NCBI GenBank assembly: GCA_918807975.1
Contig: OU964934.1
Span: forward strand, 4,588,001-4,652,000
Reading direction: 5' to 3'
Length of the DNA stretch: 64,000 bases
From: Aplidium turbinatum
Taxonomy: Eukaryota; Chordata; Ascidiacea; Aplousobranchia; Polyclinidae
Part shown: in pieces, positions 31,969 to 46,710 of the stretch
Numbering within the stretch: the first letter of the stretch is position 1
Layout of the letters: each line of letters opens with the position of its first letter
Position numbers and translations under genes: made by a program
The notes under the pieces: model-generated
What the model was told of the DNA's origin: nothing
Database searches by the model: none
The model's input: the letters and a program-made list of their open reading frames with translations, nothing else

Positions 31969-34334
31969 CAAAGTACTGTACTTGATACCGCAGCTAGAAT
32001 TTGAAAGACATCTTGACTATGAATACGATCACATGTTCACCCTACCTTCAAAGTCAAAAGTCAGGACGCATTCCAAAATCAAACCGAAAACAGCGGAACA
32101 TGCTGTTATAAGTAGTTTTTGCATATCTGTTCGATTTTGGAGGACAACAGTTTAAATGCTCTTATTTATTGATAGCTTAGTATTTTATGTCAAATTTTCA
32201 AAATTTATAATTTCCACATTTTGGCAACATTTCCACACAAAATTTACATTTTTACCACAAATTTTTCATTACCACATTTTTACCACAAGCATGATGAAAA
32301 TTCCACAATTGTGGTAATTACCACAAAAGTGGAAGCGCTGGCTGCAACTGCGCTCAATTAACCCTATTATCCCTAGGTTCTGGGTTCCACCGAATCCCCA
32401 GGTGGTGCTGATTCAGCACCCAGTTTAAGCGCTTATAACTCTTTTATTACGAGTCTCATCATTACCATCTTTTGACTACAGATAGAAAATTTATCTGGGG
32501 TTATGAAAATTGTAAAATTGTCATTCAATTGCTTAAAATACTCTTGATTCAAAGCAATACACAAGCAGTACTTTTTTTACCACATTTAAAATAAAGAAAC
32601 ACTGCAATCAAGAAAAAATGTTCGTTTTTTCTCACTCTCCGCGTCATCAGCGTGTGCGGTTTCCATTCTCTCGAGAGATTGAAGGCTGACAAATGATTTT
32701 AAGATTCTTCTCTCTGTGGTTTTTCTTGCCGACGTATTTGTCAGCGCTCAATGTAGCTGTTCATTTTAAAGGATTTTAACGTCCGAAGACGTTAGTCTGA
32801 TTTTGAATAACGCAATAGTAGAATTGCTTTTCTTGAAAAAGTTTCACTGTTGTCTTTCAGTATAGTCAGAAACAATTCAAGCTGTTTCGTCTATAGCCTA
32901 TGGTTCACACAATTTTGTATTGTTGAGAAGTATCTTATTCTGTGCGAGTCAAACGAATCTTCACGACACTCTGGACACTTTTTTTTTATAAAAACGTCTT
33001 GCAGTTTGTTCCACTCACCAGAATGAAAATATTTGTCTTTGATTTATTTTATGGTGTTGTCAAGTTTTGTTTAACTTAGTAAAAGAAACTGTATTGAGTA
33101 GGACCGTTTGTCACAAAGTAGATTGTAATAGCAAAAAACAGTTGAATTTTTTGCAGCATCACGGAAGTTAAAAAAAATGCACGAATAAACTTCAAATAAG
33201 TTTTGAAGTCTATGCCGACTTGCCTAGCACTACCCGGCAAGAAAAATTTGTGCATTTTGCATTGATTCAATGTCTGTAGACTTTTTTCTCAGTATTAAAA
33301 ATACATCGTTTTAGTAGCTGGGTAAATCCTCATAAAAACGGCAACGTCACTGCAACTACGTCAATTTCATAGTCCAGCCACAATTATTTATTCAGTCAAA
33401 AATAAGATCAGAAAATTATTAAATTTTGTATTGCAATGCAGCACAAGCAGTTTATAATATTGTGCATTTAAAATTTTCTACTGTATGCCTGTTTTACTTT
33501 GCATTGCAACAAATTGCCCAATGACGACTATATAAAATCCTACTTGAGACTCGCGGCAGATTGAACATAGCGACTTTGGTATAGCGCCTGTATTGCGAAG
33601 TCCACGCAGAAGTTATTTTCCAATGCAGAGCTAACTGCCATCAAATTGTGATAATATTTAGCAGGTGGAAATATGAAAAGCACATGGATAACTCTGTACT
33701 GCAGTTGGGCATAATGTGTTGCCAAAAAGCAAACCTTGTCATTGTTTTGGTTTTGTTTCACTTTTCTTTAGTTAATAAAATATAGGAAAATTTTTCCCGG
33801 TTCTCTATACTCCTAATTTCAGTCGGAATCCCTTTTCGAGTAGCCTTTATAGTTCCGGCTGATGTTATGCAGCTATGCTTCGCTCTAAAAGCCACTCGGC
33901 TAAATGTTGCGTCCCTGTAAATCTATGTTTTCTGCCCGTGGAAAAGACATTTTGAAGCCAAAGCGAGCTGGGCTTAGCGATCAACATTTTGAAATGCTGT
34001 TGTTTCTGAAAGGAAATTGATGTTGTGCCTCTTCGCTCATGTTAGATACCGGTATAACAGTATTGACACGGCCTTCTGCTTATAAGTACGGAGTGTCCTT
34101 GGCATGTCGTTTTTTCAATTTTATATTTTTTTATGTTTGGTAGGCGGACGTTTTGGGCTTGGATTATGGATTTTTAGAAGCATTATAGTATGTGGACAGC
34201 TAGCAGAGTGGTCGCTGTTTTGTAGTTAGGCAACAGCTACGAACAAAGTATCGTCTTGCCCTTTATCATGTATTTTTCAACTTGTAGCCTACTTCATGCA
34301 AAGAAGAGTAGTTGTAGTTGTAGGTCAGTACACA

Positions 34335-34466
34335 TCCATTTCTTTGAAAAGTAACTGCAACAAGTTACTTTAAAAAAAAACGGTAACTGTAACTAAAACT
34401 AGTTACTTTTTGAACGAAGTAACTGTAACTCAATTACTTTGAAAGTAACTAGTGCTCACCACTGGA
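34335..34466. repeat. Partial hAT-like repeat (AGTAACT-rich)
   Basis: Repeated AAGTAACTGTAACT blocks end in AACTAGTGCTCACCACTG, a hAT-like terminus. No opposite end was found. The flank AGCTATGCTTCGCTCTAAAAG right after it is duplicated at about 33870. Confidence 0.45.
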
Positions 34467-35264
34467 AGCTATGCTTCGCTCTAAAAGCCACTCGGCTGAC
34501 GTCACTTATGTATACAGTCTATTTTCTAAAGTATAGCGTAGTTATCTAAATCTTTAGAAAGTTAAAGGCATAAAAGATGTTACAAATTGTCAAATTGTTG
34601 CCCACATTCGATAAATGGATTCATAATTATCAAAATAACTTATAAAATGAGACCCTGATTGTGACTTTAAAAAAAAATTTATTTACGTGAACATGAAAGA
34701 CCAGCCACCAAATTAATCCTTTTTAGCTTTGGTTCAACGTCTGCAAATGTCTGTCTGGGCGATGCTTAGGAAAAAGAGGGTAGCTTCATTTCTAATGGAT
34801 ATAGGCGTCAGCCCTCCGCGATTCACAAGAAGATATCTACGCTCACTTCAAATGCTTCCTTCTCAGCACTTATGTAAAAGTTGTCGCCTTTTCGTTGACA
34901 TAAATGTTTAATCAGTGGGAGAAAGGTTTAAAAATATTGACAAAGGTTTAAAAATATTTGGAAGATTTTACTGTAATGAATTTTATAGCCGGTGCATTAT
35001 GACGGCAACAAATTATGATTTTCTTTGAGTTACGTAACCTAAAGCAGGTAATCGATGCAAAAAAATAATAATAACAAGTACGTACACAGCAAAGAGTGAT
35101 CAATGTTCTGATCTAATACTTCGAAAACCGTACGTTATTATAGAGTAAATACTCGTTTTTTTTCTAGGTATGGCAGAGCAAACAAATTCGCTCTCATAAC
35201 GTTGATTCATTGTCTACAAACGCAAACAAAAGAAATTGCGGACATTGTAGATTGACCGAATCAG

Positions 35265-35995
35265 CATTTTCGTTGAAACGATAAAACTCGCACCAAGCAA
35301 GCACTTTCATGAAAAATTGAGATCTGTCCAGAAAATGTGGATAGCCTACATTTTGCAACATTTGAACATTTAGGCGACTGGAGAAAATTCAAGTTTGCAG
35401 TGATATGACGTTTTTGAATGAAGGCTCTTTGTTTTGTCATCGCCACTTCCCAGTTTTGAAGGTAAAATAGATAAATGTGTACGGTTTTGTTGTTAGAAAA
35501 GGAATTCATAGATTGCGTTTGAAGATCAAGGAATTGTGAGGTCATAAGTTACAACTGCTATGAATCTCACAGCAAACAAAAAGATTTTTTATTTAGCAAA
35601 TTGACTAAAGATCAGCGTTGCGTTCAAACGATGAAATTAGTAGCAAGTGTTTTGATAAAAAAATTGAAATCTACCAAGAAAATTTACTTTGGTTTTTCAC
35701 GCCGCTTCTAAACGTTTCCTGGGGATGTTACGTTTACTGCAGCAATATGATGTTATTGGATGAAAGGTTTGTGTATGAAATAAAATCTTGCGTCAGCACA
35801 AATCTTTGATTGACAACGCTAAAGCAGAAACCACCAACCAGAAAATGAGTCATACATTTTTGCGGTTTTGTTTTCAGACAGTTCTCGGCCAGCGCGACAC
35901 TCCATATGAGCAATAAAGAAACACACAGTCTTCTCCGAAAAGAGCAATTTAGCAAAATTTCACCAATTGCATTTCAAAATGCATATGTTTGCATG
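35265..35995. repeat. Two diverged tandem units of about 365 bases
   Basis: Shared blocks recur in order about 365 bases apart: CGTTGAAACGAT / CGTTCAAACGAT, AATTGAGATCT / AATTGAAATCT, CAGTGATATGACGTTTTTG / CAGCAATATGATGTTATTG, and ACGGTTTTGTT / GCGGTTTTGTT. The units are heavily diverged. No coding pattern recognised. Confidence 0.5.
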
Positions 35996-36575
35996 AAAAG
36001 TATAAGACATTGGAGGCCTAAATTTACACACAATAAAATTCGATGATATTTAGGAAAAGTCAAAAAAATCTGGATGCATGGAGCCAGTGGTTAAGCCGCG
36101 ACAGCACATTTGAAGTGCTTGGTGCTGATTCAGCACCACCTGGGCAATATAGGGTTAAACAACAGCACAGTAAAAACAATTATCATGCGTTCCAGAATCA
36201 AAAAATCTCACTAGCCGTACAAGCTAAAGAAGTACAAAATAATTAATATCTATCAGACAACACCTGGCTTTTCTTTCGCTGAAAAGTTAGATTATTTTTA
36301 TCTCCTCTTTTTCGACTGTCACAAACGCCCAAGCATAGCTTTCTTTATTAGCACATTTAATAGTACAATCAAACTTTTACGAATTCACACTAGTCAATGT
36401 ATTTTTCAAACTTATATTGAGAAATTCTTCAAAATCCATTGATCAAATGTTTTTAAAAAAAAGATTTTTTTTTCTAGAAGAAATGAGTAGGTAGCCTGAT
36501 ACAGTAGTATGAAACAATTTAATTTGATGTCACACTAAGTTGGGCAAAAAGTTTGTGCATTGTGGACGATAAAAC

Positions 36576-37685
36576 CAGGGTTGCCAGATATTTTCAAAAT
36601 TTCCAGCCCAAAAGCAATTTCAAACCAGTCCAAAATAGCCCAATATTGTTGCTTGTACAAACTAGCCCAAAATGAGAAGAATTCGTTCACAAAATCAGTC
36701 CAAATTGATGAAACACGATCAATCATTAAAGATCTTATTAACTTACTAAGCGTTCTACCTGGTTTACAGCATTAATCTATACCGTGGTAGGGCAGAAAAT
36801 CGCTAGCCATAGTGGGGAGCCAGTGAACAATATGAGTATGACCCCTACGGTATATAACTCTACTAGACACTTTAGTAGACAGTAAGACAGAGCACTGGGA
36901 GCAGGGGCACCGGAACGATTTTTGACTGGGAGGGGGCAGGATTATGAAAAAGGGAACTTTTATTGCTGAAATGCCATTTTTTTAAGTTTTAAGATAAGAT
37001 ATAGCGATAATGCTCATCTATCGAGTAATGATAGAAGTGTCCGGTATACAAAGTACAATGGCACGGAAGGGCATCATGCTATGTTATAATGATGTGGACC
37101 TAATTTACTGTGATACCGAATTTTGTGTCGTGAATATTATTTCGAAGCAAAAATGCAAGATTATAATTAGGCTGAAAGCGAATAGCAGAAATTGTTATAT
37201 TTCAAATTGTGCAGTAGCTTACATGACCTTAAAAGGGCACAATTGCTCCCCTGCCCCCCATCTACAGAAAAATTGAGAGCAGGGAGGCATTCGCCCCTCC
37301 CCCCCTCTTCCAACGCCCCTGACCGGGAGCAGGTAATAATTAATAGATCAAACAAGCAGCCATACCATTCCTCCTTCACATGACGTTTCCATCACTTTTC
37401 GCTAAGGCGCTAAATGCGCTTATCCAGTTTAACAGAAAAAAAGTTCACTTAAAATTCACTCTGATTCATTCACTGTAAAGCGAAGTTTATAGCATTTCAA
37501 TGAAAACTGTTGTGATTTTTTGCTATTTTATGCTTAATATTGCTCCAAAAACAAGCCCAAAAACCCGCAGTAAAAAACAAAAACAAGCCCAAAAACCCGC
37601 AACCCGCGGACTGCTCTATTTTTCCCGCAACTACTCAGCCAAACTAGCCCAATTTCGCGGGAAAACCGCGGACCTGGCAACCTTG
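36576..37685. mobile_element. hAT element (CAGGGTTGCCAG ends)
   Basis: CAGGGTTGCCAGATATTTTC to GGACCTGGCAACCTTG between perfect GATAAAAC duplications (36568-36575, 37686-37693). The ends resemble those of the outer hAT at 15507. Interior has repeated AGCCCAAAA and CCCGCGG blocks and the insertion 36902-37321. No transposase recognised. Confidence 0.88.
36902..37321 (+). mobile_element. Nested CAGGGGCG hAT, diverged copy
   Basis: 420 bp, CAGGGGCACCGGAACG to CCAACGCCCCTG, flanked by ACTGGGAG (36894-36901) and ACCGGGAG (37322-37329). Same family as 16764-17210 and 20746-21192. Confidence 0.85.
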
Positions 37686-37714
37686 GATAAAACCAAGAAT
37701 GGGTGGAAAAATGG

Positions 37715-37855
37715 ACCTTCGGCCTATTCAGGTTTTGCCACTTTTTCCAGTTCATTAACGTGCTGGCAGTTGTATCGACTATTGTACTTAGTAGTATCTT
37801 TTTCTTCCGACGCGTCAATGACGAAAGGTATGGTATGGTGGTACGGAAATAAACT
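37715..37855. repeat. Dispersed repeat, copy 2 (partner at 14205-14362)
   Basis: Shares GTTCATTAACGTGCTGG, AGTATCTTTTTC and GACGCGTCAATGACGAAA with the earlier copy and ends in a GGTATGGTATGG run. Confidence 0.55.
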
Positions 37856-38873
37856 GCTTTACTTTTAGTGACTGCACCCAGCAAGCATTAATTGTTTCAT
37901 AACTCAATTTGGACATCGTTTCAACTTCAAATGACGCTAAAACAATGTAAAATAGGGTAACTGTTCAGTTAGAACTTTTAATACTTTGTACACACTTACG
38001 ATGTAACCCTACATTTGATTACTGCTTTTGATAACAAACAAGGCAAACAATGCCAGTTTTGCAACCTTGCGTATTGCCAGAGCTGGAATTAAATCAAGAC
38101 CAACTAGACTAGAATCAAAAAGAGACACAAGCTAGTTTCCCCCGATGCGATACGCGCTAATTTACTGCAGATTTGGTAAGAATCGTCACAATGCATTGTT
38201 GGAAGAATGCAAGATTTTGTACTCATTTGAGAAGCGTTTGAAAACATCAAAGCAACAAAGAAATGTTCCGTTCGTTCAACATCATTGGCTGGAAACCAAA
38301 CCCTGTGAGTGGTTTAAAGTGTTTTCCCAATCGATATAATTTAAGACAAATTTTTCAGTTTAATTTCATTTTTAGTTTTGCGGACCTCTTTGTCATTGCG
38401 GATCATCATCGGTCATGCCTGAATAAAGCGTAGGCCACCGTGAGTTTCCACAACGATCGATTATATCCATAGTTCTTATTAAGTTTACAAAATCTTGGTT
38501 TGTCCATGTTAAAAGATTATGTTCTTATTATGTTAATCTCTCAAAGGATTCTATTTGAATAAGGACCTTCTGATGGTCTCCTTTTTAGAGTGAAACAGGC
38601 TGTCAAAGGTTTAGAGATTAATAACTATATTTGATGTTAATCGCTCATATTATGTTTAATAAACTAAGAGACTTGACAGCATTTTATGTTATGGCAAGCT
38701 CGAAAGTTTTATTGGAGGCATTTGAATGTGTCACAGCAAGCCAAGAGCACGATGACTTCTTGAGTTTTTTTATTTTTTTAATTCAACTGTTTAAGCACAC
38801 ATGGAATACTATACCCACATTTCAACGTTAAAGCTATAAAATTAATGACTTTACTCTGCTTTACTTCAGTAAT
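37856..38873. other. Non-coding stretch
   Basis: A degenerate GATTCAACG-type palindrome may lie at about 37876-37960 (CACCCAGCAAGCATTAATTG). Otherwise no gene or repeat recognised. Confidence 0.3.
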
Positions 38874-39525
38874 TATCCATAAAAAACCAGCATCTAATCT
38901 ACCCTCAAAGCAACCAACACCTACAAATCGCTTTTCACCAGAACATGGCATCACCACAGCGTAAAAAGTGGACCTCACCAATAGAGTTTGTTTTATAGTT
39001 CAATTTTTCAGTTTAGATTTTTTGTCCTCACTCCATTGTTTTCACAAGTCTTGAAGTCACTGAACACTGGCGTGACAAACGAATTTGGGAGTGAGCCACT
39101 CATGGTTTGCCGACGTGCCTGAGCTTATCTCATTCCCATGGTTACAGAATTCCAAGCAGCCAAGAACCTTTTGTTGATTACTCGTATGGTGACGTCACGA
39201 CGATAAAAGGAATACAAAAACTGAAAGGCGATAACAGCTTCCATCAAGAGCATAAAGAGAACAACGAAGAGGCTTTTTGTTTGATGAACCTTGATTATCC
39301 ATTTGAGTATATCGAGTCGTCGCTCAATTGGCTGTTTCTTTTGTCTCCATGACTACTTATCGACCGTTACCAAGCAGCCGTGACAAAAGCTTTCAACAGC
39401 CAATCAGAAAGCGGCAAATTTTGCTTAAATTCACGAGCGCTGACTAAAATTTTATTCGTTTGAACAGCAAGGACACATAATAGTCGTCAAGCTCGTTTTC
39501 AAAGTTTTTACCTACTAATTTCAAA
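38874..39525 (+). promoter_or_regulatory. Promoter and 5' UTR region of alpha-tubulin copy 2
   Basis: Aligned with 1566-2116. CRE TGACGTCA at 39190-39197, GATAAAAGG at 39202-39210, CCAAT at 39400-39404. It also has a segment of about 100 bases (roughly 39291-39394) not present in copy 1, with an inverted CCAAT (ATTGG, 39327-39331). Copy 2 therefore looks like the more complete promoter. Confidence 0.7.
39190..39197. promoter_or_regulatory. CRE palindrome, tubulin copy 2
   Basis: TGACGTCA, in the same sequence context as in copy 1 (1882-1889). Confidence 0.6.
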
Positions 39526-42683
<3,158 letters not shown>

Positions 42684-42808
42684 GAAGATTCATTCACTTG
42701 ATGCTTTTTGTTGTTTTATTTTGTTTTTGTACTTTTGTATCTTTGTTTTCTTCGGAACCGGAACTTACGAATTGTACTTAAAGTGAAATAGAGCAGCAAA
42801 GAAATAAA
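42684..42808 (+). other. 3' UTR and poly(A) signal of tubulin copy 2
   Basis: About 70 bases shared with copy 1 (to about 42757), then unique sequence with AATAAA at 42803-42808, a compact 3' UTR of roughly 140 bases. Confidence 0.65.
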
Positions 42809-42924
42809 CCAATTGAAGCTCATTTGTCGCGATATTTATAAAGTGACAGTGCTCACCAGTGTATTACAAAAAATATTCTCTCACTGCAGAGAACAAGTTG
42901 TTCAGCCTTAGTCTACACACTTGC

Positions 42925-42993
42925 TGCTACGTGGTTGGTTTTGAATCTTTATCCTCGGACTGATAGACTATTCCTGGTAGTTTTGCTTACTTT
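42925..42993 (-). repeat. SINE 3' fragment
   Basis: TTGGTTTTGAATCTTTATCC and TATTCCTGGTAGTTTTGC match the tail half of the SINE at 29398-29685. The tRNA head is missing. Confidence 0.7.
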
Positions 42994-43504
42994 TAGAGCA
43001 GTGATCCGCAGTCTTTCAGTTCGCCACCCCCAATGAGATATGACATCTTTATTTAAGCATTTTTACTACAGGCGTACGTACTGAAGTAGTTAATGCGACA
43101 CAACAAATCTAATTGTTACAAAATGATAATGCAATAATTTCCCGGTCTAATAGAAAACGGTGCACTATTCATAAAAATGGAAAGTCAACAAGTGAAGATA
43201 AGTGGAGCGAAGGCGCAGTGCTGTTTAAGTGTTCAAGACCAAAGTGCGGCTTGTGTGATCCATAGTAATGTCGGTATTTTTTAGAAAATTTTAACATTCA
43301 GTCCCATTTAGAAATGCTTCTCGACCCACCGGTTGATTGTGACAACGGTTAAAATCAAGAAAGCCATTTTTACGCACACAACCTTCTGGTGGGTGCTCCA
43401 GTAATTAAGTAGACAATGGTCAAACAGCACATCTCTTCTTCAAGTACGGTACTCTGGTTTCCGTCTGAGAACAAATATGATCATGGCCTTTCTGGACTTA
43501 CTTT

Positions 43505-43738
43505 ATGTCGAGTGGTGAGAGCCCTGGCTCGACCCTCGAAAGGGCGCTATGGTTCGACACTGCTCAAGAGCATGCGGCTGTGTCTTTGACAAGACACTTA
43601 AATGTAAACACGAAAATTGGCTTCCTTGCCTTCTCGTCCACTTAATCTAAACTTTCAGCAACTAAGCGTAAGCCTGGATACGACTAACTAACTTACCTCA
43701 TCAAGGCGTAACCGTGTGGGATGGTATGGTATACAGTA
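43505..43738 (+). repeat. Probable second tRNA-derived SINE family
   Basis: Starts near GTCGAGTGGTGAGAGCCC (A-box-like) with CTATGGTTCGACACTG (B box) about 35 bases later, then a body of about 170 bases and a GGTATGGTAT tail. The tRNA likeness is good at the B box and weaker at the A box. Confidence 0.55.
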
Positions 43739-44328
43739 ACGGACATGCTGCGTTGGTCTTGGCAAAGAGTGCTGCCTGGGAGTGTGGTGAACGGCAGTCC
43801 ACATAATCAAGGATTGTCCGCTGTAGGCCTACATACCACCTCATAATATAGAAAGCCTAGATTCCATGGATGATGACACCAGACAGCATAGCCGTCGGAG
43901 AATAAAACATTTGGGGGGAGCAAACAAAATTTGCCTTAATTTTGTCTTTGCGAATATATTTTCAATAACGCAACATTACTCACAATCTTTGAAGTAGTGT
44001 TGTAGTCTAATACAAGAGCCGGGAACCTATTCAGGTAAAAGAGCTATAAAAACTACATTTTTGGAAATATATTTCCGAATTCCGTGAGAGCCATATAATG
44101 TTTTACTCTTAATACAACTAACATATAGCGGCAGGTGGTAAGTTGTAAAAGTGGGGCCATATGTTTACTGAAGATGAGAAAAAGGGCGGGGTCTGAGGAC
44201 GTCATCTGGAAACTTTTGAAAAAATGTATTTAATTTGGTGCATTCTGAGCGTATGTTCAGCTCTGGATTGTAATGAAAGGTTTCCAAGGCCAAAACAGAA
44301 ACCTCATAAGGTTACCAGTAGCCAGCAG
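43739..44328. other. Stretch with hAT scraps
   Basis: About 44180-44320 resembles the interior of the CAGTGGCGGCTGG element (TTTGGTGCATTCTGAGCGTA). About 43895-43920 (CATTTGGGGGGAGC) resembles a hAT subterminal region. No complete element or gene. Confidence 0.4.
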
Positions 44329-44759
44329 CAGTGGCGTAGCCAAGGGGGGGTTTTGGGGGTTACAACCCCCCCCTTGGCACGCGTGTGACGTCACGATATT
44401 GAGAATGATGCTTTCAGTCTAAAAAAAAATTGCCTAATTTTAAACAAAATTGCATTAAAAGAGCGAGTTTTGCCAATACTAAACATTCAAACATCTCAGC
44501 CAGGAATTAGCAACAAGAAAACACAGAGACTTAGCTTTTTTTCCCGAAAAATGCCGAAGAAAACATGATCTTATCCTTTTGCTATGCTACCGGACAGCAC
44601 CATTTTACAGGAATATTCGTACCCACATTTTTTTTGGAAATGTTCTCAGAATGCACCAAATTCAAAGTAATTTTTCAAAATTTTCTGGAGGAGACCCCCC
44701 AGACCCCCCGCCGTTGGGTGGTCAAAACCCCCCTTTCAAAATTCCTGGCTACGCTACTG
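44329..44759 (+). mobile_element. CAGTGGCG-type non-autonomous hAT
   Basis: CAGTGGCGTAGCCAAGG to CCTGGCTACGCTACTG between perfect GCCAGCAG duplications (44321-44328, 44760-44767). 431 bp. Contains GGCACGCGTGTGACGTCACG, including a CRE-like palindrome, near its left end, and G/C runs at both ends. Confidence 0.92.
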
Positions 44760-44854
44760 GCCAGCAGGCTTTCAAAGTTGTACCGATAAAGAAATGTTGG
44801 CTTGAATCGTAATGAAAATCTGTAATAAGCTTAGGCTACATCTGCTTACCGTAC

Positions 44855-45320
44855 CAATTGCATTCTTTTACATTTATTTTTTGCAGATACTAAATCGAAG
44901 CTTAAAATTCAGGTCAAATTGCAATACCAAATACAAAAGCTTCCGAAATTGACGATGATACATGCTACATTCTAACAAAAATGTAAATGTAGGCTACTTC
45001 AAAATACAACACTATACAAAGTTCCTAAACTTGTAAAGTGTTGAAAACTTATGGTAAAAATTTGTCCAACTAACTAAACATTTTTGCCCAAATGATTTTT
45101 ATGAATAACTGCATTAGTAGTTACACATTTTCCTACCTGTGAAAGGGAATATGGGAATACATGCTAGGGAATAAAGTTACTTCTGCTCTCCAATTGTGGT
45201 CTTTTACACTTACTTTTTGCCGATGTTAAATCGAAACTCATCATTCTGATCAAATTGCAATACCACATGCAATAGTTTTCAAAATCGATGATGTAATACA
45301 TTTTACATTCATTATAAATT
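44855..45320. repeat. Two direct repeats of about 130 bases
   Basis: About 44858-44985 and 45187-45315 share TTTTACA.TTA.TTTTTGC, TAAATCGAA and TCAAATTGCAATACCA blocks in the same order. Family unknown; they could be internal repeats of a larger old element. Confidence 0.5.
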
Positions 45321-45412
45321 CTCAATGAATCTCATAAATTTTCTGACAACGAAATAACATTACAACGCAAACAATACATACCAACATGGCAGAATTTTTT
45401 TTTTTTCAGAAA

Positions 45413-45620
45413 ATTCATCATCATCATTATGTTCCTTCCTCGTATTGAGGGTTGGATACAATGCGCCATTGTTCTCGACCATGAGCTGTTTGTACTGCAT
45501 TTTCATAACTTAATTTTGTCCATTTAGTGATGTTTGATGTTCAAATCAATCTTGGTCTACCTTTGTTTCTTTTACCGTTTATCTTCCCTTCAATTAATGA
45601 TCTTTCATCATAATACTGTC
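45413..45620 (-). mobile_element. LINE 3' fragment
   Basis: The minus strand encodes GKINGKRNKGRPRLI, one stop where Trp is usual, then ITKWTKLSYENAVQTAHGRE and QWRIVSNP, ending EEGT and a stop, directly followed by ATGATGATGA. The GKR..GRPR...W...I..WT......A...A.DR..WR.IV pattern is the usual C-terminus of animal non-LTR reverse transcriptases. About 65 codons survive. Confidence 0.7.
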
Positions 45621-46419
45621 ATCATAATAATGCGTTTTTCTATATTTGGTCCTCGGCGCTTTACAAAGCACACAATGCCAATGCAGCCTCTAGAGGCGCA
45701 ACTGAGTAAGTTGCTTCAAGTCAAGCAGCCGTTTTCAAATAAGCTGATGAGAAGCAGTTACTTTCCTCTGCTAATACTTCATTTTTTATTGTAGCTTACC
45801 AAAGAATCAAACTAATATTGCGCGCCAAAAGCTATAAAATACATACAGTAGGTCTAATGTTTGGTTATGTTTATCATCAATGATACAACATTAATAGTAT
45901 ACAACGCCAGACGTAAGTCCACAGCGATAAATTGGCTTGTGTCACAGCCGTTTCTAGTGTTCTGCAATTAGGAAATTTTAAGCATTCCCTCAGTTTTTTT
46001 GTTTTTTTTTCTGCAAACTGAACTATGCAGCACTTGTTTGATTTAACTAAAATGCAAAGTTGCTTTATCAAACTTTGAATCCACTCCACTTCAAAACATT
46101 TGTACAAAACGAATTCCGAAGCCACTCCATTTTCTGCAAATCTGGCTAACTCCGGCTCCACTCTATGCTTCATTATGTGAACAACCAATCAAGACCTCAA
46201 GGTTGAGAACTGTTTGGCAAGAATTAGTGGTGCGATACTGATGAGCCAAGCCACATGGGCGAAACACGTGTCTATCGCTGTCAATTCTTGCTACACTCGA
46301 CTGCCGAGAAACACAATCTAGTGTCACTACCATCTAATTTTAAAGCATTCTTGATGCCTCTGCATGCATATGCTGAACAGCTGAATACACCATTGACTGC
46401 TCCAAAATAATATGATGTT
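45621..46419. other. Non-coding stretch
   Basis: About 46090-46170 holds CCACTCC/CCGGCTCCACTC-type simple repeats. The phrase GGGCGAAACACGTGTC near 46258 resembles wording seen next to Penelope-like genes. Nothing else recognised. Confidence 0.3.
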
Positions 46420-46710
46420 ATAAATGAACACTCCGTTAATCTTTACAAAGAGCATGTTGGCCAAGCAAAAAAATCATTAGCTGAACGTTGGAACAACCAC
46501 TCCCCTATTTGGAAGTCAGGCAACTGCTCAGACAAAAACGGAGAAACTGCAGCATTGCTAAAAAATGCATCCGGTAGGCTACTTCAGTGAAGAAACCTCA
46601 TTTACCGAACTGTTTTGAAGCCGCTTTTGTGGAAAAACCTGACCCAACTAACGCTGATCACCGAGAATTTTCTTTGTTTCAATCGATAGATGCCAAAATA
46701 AGCATCTAAT
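46420..46710 (+). pseudogene. GIY-YIG-like fragment, probably from a Penelope-type element
   Basis: The plus strand gives VNLYKEHVGQAKKSLAERWN then NHSPIW, followed in a second frame by EKPDPTNADHREFSLFQSID and AKISI with a stop. The YVGQ..KSL..RW..H core and the LNAKINI-like ending are typical of the GIY-YIG endonuclease that closes some Penelope-like proteins. At least one frame change separates the two parts. The match is by memory of the family and not strong. Confidence 0.45.

Larger units (their letters stand above)
26348..32340. mobile_element. 6-kb unit with hAT-like ends enclosing gene remnants
   Basis: Starts CAGTGCTTCCACTTTTAC and ends AAAAGTGGAAGCGCTG, between perfect GCTGCAAC duplications (26340-26347, 32341-32348). 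Just inside both ends lie runs of TTACCACA and its complement, as expected for subterminal transposase sites. Enclosed in order: THAP remnant (27226), foldback T2 (27742), SINE (29398), palindromic MITE (30084), P2X7-tail-like remnant (30597), hAT 31491. No hAT transposase is recognised. After subtracting insertions about 4 kb is left. Confidence 0.82.
32358..36158. mobile_element. Unit with piggyBac-like TTAA ends
   Basis: TTAA (32358-32361) followed by CCCTATTATCCC, and at the far side GGGCAATATAGGG followed by TTAA (36155-36158). TTAA duplication with CCCT..AGGG tips is the piggyBac signature. Just inside both ends is the near-palindrome GGTGCTGATTCAGCACC (32413-32429 and 36121-36137). No transposase was recognised in the 3.8-kb interior, so it would be non-autonomous. 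The first end abuts the hAT-ended unit. The pairing of these two ends as one element is inferred. Confidence 0.6.

Noticed and set aside
43002-43330. Possible further hAT (CAGTGATCCGCAGTC)
   Set aside because: Only one terminus-like sequence; no matching end or duplication found.
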